A DNA stretch of 10,027 nt from an uncultured Planctomycetota bacterium (GTDB lineage: Bacteria > Planctomycetota > UBA1135 > GCA-002686595). Both the position numbers and the translations under genes were made by a program. The notes below the pieces were generated by a model that was given only the letters and a program-made list of their open reading frames with translations, did no database searches and was not told where the DNA came from. The DNA lies in contig CAIKQM010000490.1 in assembly GCA_903829565.1 (NCBI GenBank), positions 1-10,027 on the forward strand, given 5' to 3'. This document shows, one piece after another, positions 6,801 through 10,027 of the stretch. Position 1 is the stretch's first letter. Each line of letters starts with the position of its first letter.

Positions 6801-7221
6801 GGCCCCGCGGCCCCGCTGGAACCAGCATCCGGGCTTGTATACACGCTATGGCGCTTGTCAAGAATTGTTGACAAGCGTCGATGATCGCTACGCCATCTTG
6901 GGTGCAGGTGATGCGCTCACCTTGCGTTTCGACGGCAAGGCGCTACCGCCCGTCAAGGAAGGCTGGCGCCGCGATTGGTTGGTCTACTTGGATGGTTGGG
7001 CCAAGGACCGCGACCCCAACACCACACTCGCCGAGACCGTGGAGCCCCTGCCCTTCCACGGCATGAGCGGGTATCCCTACAGGAACGACGAGCAGTTCCC
7101 TGATACCGAAGTGCACCGCCGCTGGAAGGCCGAGTGGAACACACGCCCGGCCTACCGCTGGGTGCGCCCCGTCGATCCCCAAGGCGAAGCCGCGTGGCTG
7201 CTAGAGGTCAGCGCGCGCTAA
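3847..7221 (+). CDS. Lipoprotein with TPRs, seven FG-GAP repeats and UnbV-like segment
   Basis: A 1124-residue exported protein. Residues 1-25 are a lipoprotein signal ending in a VVGAC lipobox (lipidated Cys25). Residues about 34-215 are TPR-like helical pairs (QYKQARAALEPLL, QFAAARANFERVL, DIATAEAQYRAVV). Seven calcium-loop motifs of the DxDxDxxxD type begin at residues 264, 313, 362, 420, 467, 507 and 555, about 40-58 apart. This is what a seven-bladed FG-GAP/VCBS propeller would show; repeats 3, 5 and 6 are less canonical. Residues 577-650 (NNGPRGKAVRLSYRG to WPNGVVST) resemble the ASPIC/UnbV domain. Residues 675-1124, starting GSCPFLYTWNGERHEF, form a Trp/Pro-rich module that I have seen in similar proteins but cannot assign. 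Known: TPRs and propellers bind proteins or ligands. Role here is unknown, perhaps surface binding or assembly. It appears to be transcribed alone. Confidence 0.9.
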   Translation: MYEQLKTPRALAFVTALALSVVGACSRPMDADAKTLARERAAAFMAQDQYKQARAALEPLLAEKQVPLEDWVRAAVLEYADGNYDAFETRLTAARALAPDAPQVLYLEGQFLKEQGQFAAARANFERVLKAVPQDLPNRLALGEVCDELGDIATAEAQYRAVVGVGIENGQLWYCSAVYRLARLLTIDGREDLAKPLNERWSELETLGVKLPQPLGMMLGTLARPAPPVPGGTRPQALQGPVRFERRSTPLPDFAQAKELRAIDVDGDNWIDMYAATPSGFVAAYGLNNGTFEGSVLVKWTGQGTVERVCTFDVDNDGDLDALVQAGTTLQLYVQDDVRGWSLSPLEFPALPEGLRSIVAVDYDHEGDLDLLLCGAFGARVWRNDGAAEPSKGGKYSDASAESGLPQLGAYEWCITEDFDGDNDVDILLGGAQGVWLADSLRAGRFQRVEAAYGGWSGASTAPLVADYDGDAQPDLLLSNDAQGFVPRQGARRATKLTVGLAAQTHDWDASGAVDVLWRGDDGRLTGILDVGTAIERAWTLPPDMVLGGSWSAADLDGDGGTDLATLENGALVWWKNNGPRGKAVRLSYRGARDNRRAVGAVLEYRAQGIYRRIYWRGEPQLATLGMAERLDVLRFTWPNGVVSTQLDLPLEPRSGVDDFDAALNSLVQPSGQIGSCPFLYTWNGERHEFISDVLGITPLGLPIAPGMYVPPDHDEYVLVKGEQLRPDSKGELVLQFTEELREVTYLDHAKLIAVDHPVGSEIFPNELFCFPPFPKPHTHTITKSVHPKALGSDGKDWSASLAQQDWKHAEPFVLHPPQFAGLTQPWWLELSFDKEAVKDAQLLRLVMTGWFFWSDASANMASARHPGIQFLPPMLLVPDGNGGWKETGPPVGFPAGKTKTMIVDISSILNREDPRVRVLSTLRLYWDEIRLACDNDDAALETHELPVGTAHLWRRGFSMPLRRELEAGQADPDNAPEMFEFERLAPRPRWNQHPGLYTRYGACQELLTSVDDRYAILGAGDALTLRFDGKALPPVKEGWRRDWLVYLDGWAKDRDPNTTLAETVEPLPFHGMSGYPYRNDEQFPDTEVHRRWKAEWNTRPAYRWVRPVDPQGEAAWLLEVSAR
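6852..6877. repeat. Perfect 10-bp inverted repeat inside the lipoprotein gene
   Basis: CGCTTGTCAA (6852-6861) and TTGACAAGCG (6868-6877) are exact reverse complements separated by GAATTG. The flanking G6851 and T6878 could add a wobble pair in RNA. It lies in frame within codons for ACQELLTSVD, so coding constraint alone hardly demands such symmetry. Each arm carries TTGACA, the -35 consensus, on opposite strands, but no good -10 follows on the plus strand. There is no T-run, so it is not an intrinsic terminator. Confidence 0.6.
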
Positions 7222-7633
7222 GCCCGCGCAAGGCGCGCACCAAGGCCTCCGGCAAGGGAGCCTTGCGGCGCGTCGCCGGATCCCAAGCCACCAAACGCGC
7301 CTCGCATTCGGCCCAGATCACACCACTGTCGCGGTCCTTGATGCGATAGCTCTGCGTGAAGGAGGTCGTGCCGATCTCCAACGTGGAGAGCTCCACCAAG
7401 ACCTCAGCTCCACCGACTCCGGGTGACAACCAGCGCACATTCGCTTGAGCCAACACAAAGGGAAACTCGTTGTTGGTCAGCACACCGGCTTCGCTGCACA
7501 GCCGATGGCGCGCTTCCTCGCACAGCGTTAGGTAGGCCGCGTTGTTCAACACACCTTGACGGTCCTCGTCAGACCAGCGGGTGGTCAAGGCATACACGCG
7601 CTGCGGATGTTCGGGGACACGCGGGCTTTCCAT
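7208..7633 (-). CDS. Acyl-CoA thioesterase, hotdog fold (4HBT/YbgC-like)
   Basis: A 141-residue protein of the usual length for single-domain 4HBT thioesterases, cytoplasmic and lacking a signal peptide. The signature RWSDEDRQGVLNNAAYLTLCEEAR region lies at residues 19-42. Asp22 sits at the position of the catalytic Asp of YbgC/4-hydroxybenzoyl-CoA thioesterases, and NNAAYL is the typical helix start. FVLAQANVRWLSPG (59-72) and TTSFTQSYRI (89-98) match the later strands of the fold. Family role: hydrolysis of acyl-CoA or acyl-ACP thioesters; acyl specificity cannot be told. The ATG at 7633 gives the natural N-terminus. It follows the transporter gene by 31 bases on the same strand, so co-transcription is likely. 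Its last 14 bases overlap the end of the convergent lipoprotein gene. Confidence 0.88.
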   Translation of the reverse strand: MESPRVPEHPQRVYALTTRWSDEDRQGVLNNAAYLTLCEEARHRLCSEAGVLTNNEFPFVLAQANVRWLSPGVGGAEVLVELSTLEIGTTSFTQSYRIKDRDSGVIWAECEARLVAWDPATRRKAPLPEALVRALRGLSAR

Positions 7634-7664
7634 GCGCCCAGTGTAGCCTCGAAGCAGGCATCAG

Positions 7665-8546
7665 CTAGCGTCGCAGCACGAGAGCCAGCCCCACGAAGAC
7701 ACCGACTGCGGCCACCAGCATGCCTTGCGTAGGTGTCTCACCCAGCAACCACCAACCGGCCAACGCAGCGACGAACGGTTGAGCGTAGATGCCTACCGCC
7801 GTGCTGGAAGCGGACACACGCGACAACGCGTAGACGTTGAACAAGTACGCCAGCACCGTCGGGAACAGCAACACAAAGCCCAGCGACCACCACTGTGCAG
7901 AGCTAGCCTGCGGCAGCACCTCGACACGCGCTGCAAGCCAAGGCGCAAAGGGCAACGCGAAGAGGAACATCCACGCGATCACGACCAGCGGCGGATGGGC
8001 CTTGGCCAGCGGCCGTGTCAGCACAAAGTAGATCGAGTACGACAAGGCGTTGCCCATCAACAACAGCAACCCGATCCAGTCAATCGTGAACTGGCCTTCG
8101 GCTTCGGCCCAACGCAAGGCCGTAGCGCCCACCAGAGCCACGACCACGCCACTCGCGCGCCGCAATTGGAACACCTCTTGCCCCGCGAGGATCGCGACCA
8201 CAAAGGTGAAGACCGGAATCAAGCCCATCAACAAGGTGGCCGTGGTCGCGCTGGTGCGATGCAAGCCTTCCAGGTACATCACCATGTTGATGGTGATGCC
8301 AAGACAACTTGTCAGAGCCAGCAAAGGCACCAAGCGCAGTCGCGGCAGTAGCGCGCGGCCATGCAAGAGCCACGCGACACCTCCCAACACCACAGCTCCT
8401 GCCGCGATGCGCCATGCGGCGACGGCTTGTGGGGCAAAGGCCTCGAAGGCGAGCTTGCCGAAGACCGGAAACAGCCCGAAGAAGAGCTGCACGCACGCCA
8501 GAGCCGCGTACGCCCGGCCACGGTCTTCCTGATGTGTCGCCTGCAT
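7665..8546 (-). CDS. EamA/DMT-family transporter (RhaT/YdcZ-like permease)
   Basis: A 293-residue inner-membrane protein with about ten hydrophobic segments arranged as two EamA repeats (about residues 12-145 and 155-292). Typical family phrases include FGLFPVFGKLAFEAFAPQAVAAWR near residues 23-46, GLHRTSATTATLLMGLIPVF (94-113) before TM4, GNALSYSIYFVLTR (165-178) at the start of repeat two, and a final VYALSRVSASSTAVGIYAQPFVAALAGWWLLGE (238-270). Each repeat of this superfamily normally has five helices; members export amino acids, metabolites or nucleotide sugars, and substrate cannot be predicted here. I chose ATG 8546; ATG 8576 would add ten residues, and a longer extension to 8834 runs antisense through the NUDIX gene and is not credible. 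It probably forms an operon with the thioesterase downstream and is divergent from the NUDIX gene. Confidence 0.88.
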   Translation of the reverse strand: MQATHQEDRGRAYAALACVQLFFGLFPVFGKLAFEAFAPQAVAAWRIAAGAVVLGGVAWLLHGRALLPRLRLVPLLALTSCLGITINMVMYLEGLHRTSATTATLLMGLIPVFTFVVAILAGQEVFQLRRASGVVVALVGATALRWAEAEGQFTIDWIGLLLLMGNALSYSIYFVLTRPLAKAHPPLVVIAWMFLFALPFAPWLAARVEVLPQASSAQWWSLGFVLLFPTVLAYLFNVYALSRVSASSTAVGIYAQPFVAALAGWWLLGETPTQGMLVAAVGVFVGLALVLRR

Positions 8547-8554
8547 AGAAGGCG

Positions 8555-8564
8555 TACGATTGTA
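8555..8564. promoter_or_regulatory. Possible overlapping divergent -10 elements
   Basis: The minus strand reads TACAAT (8564-8559), five of six bases of the -10 consensus, 12 bases before the transporter ATG at 8546. The plus strand reads TACGAT (8555-8560), four of six, ahead of the NUDIX start. No good -35 was found for either, so this is tentative. If the minus-strand site is real, the transporter transcript is nearly leaderless. Confidence 0.25.
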
Positions 8565-8568
8565 GGGA
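8564..8568 (+). promoter_or_regulatory. Ribosome-binding site for the NUDIX hydrolase
   Basis: AGGGA lies 6 bases before ATG 8575, which supports that start. Confidence 0.55.
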
Positions 8569-8574
8569 CACGCC

Positions 8575-9183
8575 ATGTCCGAATCGCCTACCTCCGCGGG
8601 AAGACCGCTGCCTTGGACCAAACTCTCCAGCCGGCATGAGCCGTCGCTGCTCTTGTTCCGTCCGCGCTGGGACAAGTTGGTCAATCCACGCACCCAGCAA
8701 CCCATGGATCGTCTGGTGCTCGAGACTCCTGACTGGGTCAATGTGGTCGCACTGACGGAGGATGAGCAACTCATCCTGGTGCGGCAGTATCGCTTTGGCA
8801 CAAGCACCGTCACCACCGAGATCCCCGGCGGCATGGTCGATCGCGGTGAAGCACACGCGGATGCCGCCCAACGCGAGCTGCGCGAGGAGACCGGCTATGC
8901 CGCACGCGCATGGACTTACTTGGGAGCTGTGGAGCCCAACCCCGCGTTTCATGACAACCTGTGCCACCATTGGTTGGCCACGGGCTGCCACAAGGTGAGC
9001 GAGCATCTGGAGCTGGATGCAGGCGAGGACATCGTCGTCTACACCGAAGCACTGACGCGCGTGGCCGAGCGTGTGCGCGCCGGAGAGATTCGCCATGTGC
9101 TCGTGCTTTCGGCGCTGCAGCGAGTGATCGATCTGTACGACACGACGGCGCGCCGCCGAAACCACGGGCCGCACGCCGACTAG
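8575..9183 (+). CDS. NUDIX hydrolase, ADP-ribose pyrophosphatase-like
   Basis: A 202-residue cytoplasmic protein with a complete NUDIX box at residues 86-108: G86, E92, then R100-E101-L102 and E104-E105-T106-G107, fitting GX5EX7REUXEEXGU. The preceding VRQYRFGTSTVTTEIPGG (69-86) is typical of the ADP-ribose pyrophosphatase (NudF/NUDT5) branch, in which the QYR and E-P-G residues lie near the substrate. The segment after the box, VEPNPAFHDN (119-128), is in the position of the usual substrate-specificity loop. Family role: Mg2+-dependent cleavage of nucleoside-diphosphate linkages, for example ADP-ribose to AMP and ribose 5-phosphate; NDP-sugars are a possible alternative. Good Shine-Dalgarno spacing supports this ATG. 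The next gene begins 9 bases after its stop, so the two are probably one transcript. Confidence 0.9.
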   Translation: MSESPTSAGRPLPWTKLSSRHEPSLLLFRPRWDKLVNPRTQQPMDRLVLETPDWVNVVALTEDEQLILVRQYRFGTSTVTTEIPGGMVDRGEAHADAAQRELREETGYAARAWTYLGAVEPNPAFHDNLCHHWLATGCHKVSEHLELDAGEDIVVYTEALTRVAERVRAGEIRHVLVLSALQRVIDLYDTTARRRNHGPHAD

Positions 9184-9192
9184 TGCCGCATC

Positions 9193-10027
9193 ATGGACGC
9201 GCATCGAGCTCTATCGTGGCTGCTGGCTCTGCTAGCCTGCATGGCATGGACGAACCTTGCACAGTCCATGGAGAGGCGCTTGATCGTTGCGGGCCCGGAT
9301 TGGCGCCCGAGTGCCGAGCTGCAAGCGTGTTGGCGGCGCAACGCAGCCCCTAGTGGCTGTAGCTTGTCGTTTGGAGACAGCACGGCCCTAGAGCTGAGTG
9401 GCGGGCAACTGAAGCCGTGCTCACTCGCTGAGACACCGAACGCCCCGTGGAGCGAAGCACGCGAACGCGAGGTCGCGCAACTGGTAGCGCAAGCGGAACT
9501 GATCGAGCTGCATGGCGGCACCTGGCTCGACTGGTGGCAGCGGTGTCTGCCTGACAAGAAGCCCGGTCGCTTGCTGCAAGCACTGCGTGCAGCGCAAGAA
9601 CGCGGCGCACTCATCATCGCACGCGGTGAAGCGGCACGCTTTGCAGCCGGCGGGATCGTGAGACCGGAAGATGTGGGGCGCCTCATGCGCGGTCCTCAGG
9701 CGCAAGAGCGGCCATGGTGCGTCGCAGGGTACTTGGCCGAAGTACCGGTGTTGCTGGAGTACGAGGATGCAGACTCGCGCGGCGTGGGACGCGTGCTGTA
9801 TGCAGCAGCACGCGAACTGCGTCTGCACGGCGGGCGCGAAGTCGAGCGGGCTTGGGTGGTGCACCGCGCGGGTGCCATCGCCCTCGACCTCAGTAGCGAG
9901 CGTGCGTTGGTGTTGGATCTGCCTGTGCTGCGCATTGGATTGGAAGCCATGCGCAAAGTCAGCTCGCTGGAGATGAAGGATGTGGCCCTGACTGTGCTGG
10001 AAGCCCCGGCCTTCCGTGACACGGTCT
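9193..10027 (+). CDS. Secreted S51/cyanophycinase-like protein, truncated at the window edge, probably inactive
   Basis: The frame is open from ATG 9193 to the right edge: 278 residues, no stop. It starts with a signal peptide (MDAHRALSWLLALLACMAW, probable cleavage after NLA at residue 23); LLAC could alternatively be a poor lipobox at Cys16. The order LIELHGGTWLDWW (103-115), LLQALRAAQERGALIIARGEAARFAAGG (127-154) and DADSRGVGRVLYAAARELRLHG (192-213), followed by AWVVHRAGAIALD, mirrors cyanophycinase/peptidase S51. There a GG loop, a GTSAGA nucleophile elbow and a DxH...RGR..RL segment occur in that order. The elbow here reads ARGEAA, so the catalytic Ser is Gly145, and the His of DxHF is also absent. 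I infer an exported, catalytically dead relative. The match is by eye and weak. No Shine-Dalgarno is obvious; it may be translated by coupling from the NUDIX gene 9 bases upstream. Confidence 0.75.
   Translation, partial: MDAHRALSWLLALLACMAWTNLAQSMERRLIVAGPDWRPSAELQACWRRNAAPSGCSLSFGDSTALELSGGQLKPCSLAETPNAPWSEAREREVAQLVAQAELIELHGGTWLDWWQRCLPDKKPGRLLQALRAAQERGALIIARGEAARFAAGGIVRPEDVGRLMRGPQAQERPWCVAGYLAEVPVLLEYEDADSRGVGRVLYAAARELRLHGGREVERAWVVHRAGAIALDLSSERALVLDLPVLRIGLEAMRKVSSLEMKDVALTVLEAPAFRDTV

Noticed and set aside
5347..6861. 504-residue minus-strand open frame antisense to the lipoprotein gene
   Set aside because: Its composition is Arg/His/Gln-rich without domains, typical of the shadow frame of a GC-rich gene. 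The plus frame has clear domains throughout.
6868..6896. Internal promoter starting with the TTGACA in the inverted repeat
   Set aside because: At 17 bases spacing the -10 position reads CGCCAT, which is not a usable match, and no gene start follows nearby.
7634..7664. Possible terminator between transporter and thioesterase genes
   Set aside because: The 31-base gap has no stable stem followed by T residues, so read-through is more likely.
8547..8834. Upstream extension of the transporter reading frame
   Set aside because: It runs antisense through the NUDIX box region, has no transporter-like sequence and is not needed for the ten-helix EamA architecture.
8080..9204. 374-residue minus-strand open frame across NUDIX and transporter genes
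   Set aside because: It overlaps two confidently assigned genes, contains no recognisable motif and has shadow-frame composition.

Overview
The window is dense, GC-rich bacterial DNA (about 60% G+C by eye) with eight protein-coding genes, two of which run off the ends. I see no rRNA, tRNA, CRISPR array, insertion sequence or phage gene. The lineage cannot be fixed from the sequence. A large exported lipoprotein combining TPRs, a seven-repeat FG-GAP propeller and a UnbV-like segment, next to secreted proteins of unknown family, is a style I associate with Planctomycetota, Acidobacteriota, Verrucomicrobiota and relatives. That is a low-confidence inference. Signal peptides and a lipobox suggest a cell with an envelope and exported proteins.

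Left block (1-3764, minus strand): four tightly packed genes, probably one operon, read from right to left. It starts with an SDR oxidoreductase resembling DprE2 (2994-3764). Next, with no gap, is an FAD oxidoreductase resembling DprE1 (1539-2993). After 29 bases comes a 318-residue secreted protein of unknown family (553-1509). The last gene (1-553, truncated by the edge) is a secreted protein with faint glycoside-hydrolase flavour, whose start overlaps the previous stop by one base. In mycobacteria DprE1 and DprE2 together invert the 2' carbon of a polyprenyl-phosphate pentose (ribose to arabinose). Finding a homologous pair ahead of two exported proteins suggests an oxidation/reduction epimerase feeding an envelope glycan or glycolipid pathway. 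That is the most interesting hypothesis here.

Middle (3765-7221, plus strand): an 82-base divergent spacer carries a small GNRA-loop hairpin and a clear ribosome-binding site. It leads into a 1124-residue lipoprotein with TPRs, seven FG-GAP-type repeats, a UnbV-like segment and a long C-terminal module of unknown function. A perfect 10-bp inverted repeat lies inside this gene.

Right block (7208-10027): a minus-strand pair, a DMT/EamA transporter followed by a hotdog-fold thioesterase, converges on the lipoprotein gene with a 14-base overlap of coding ends. Divergent from the transporter is a plus-strand pair: a NUDIX hydrolase of ADP-ribose pyrophosphatase type, then a truncated secreted protein. 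The latter looks like a cyanophycinase/peptidase S51-fold protein that has lost its catalytic serine.

No stretch longer than 300 bases lacks a gene.
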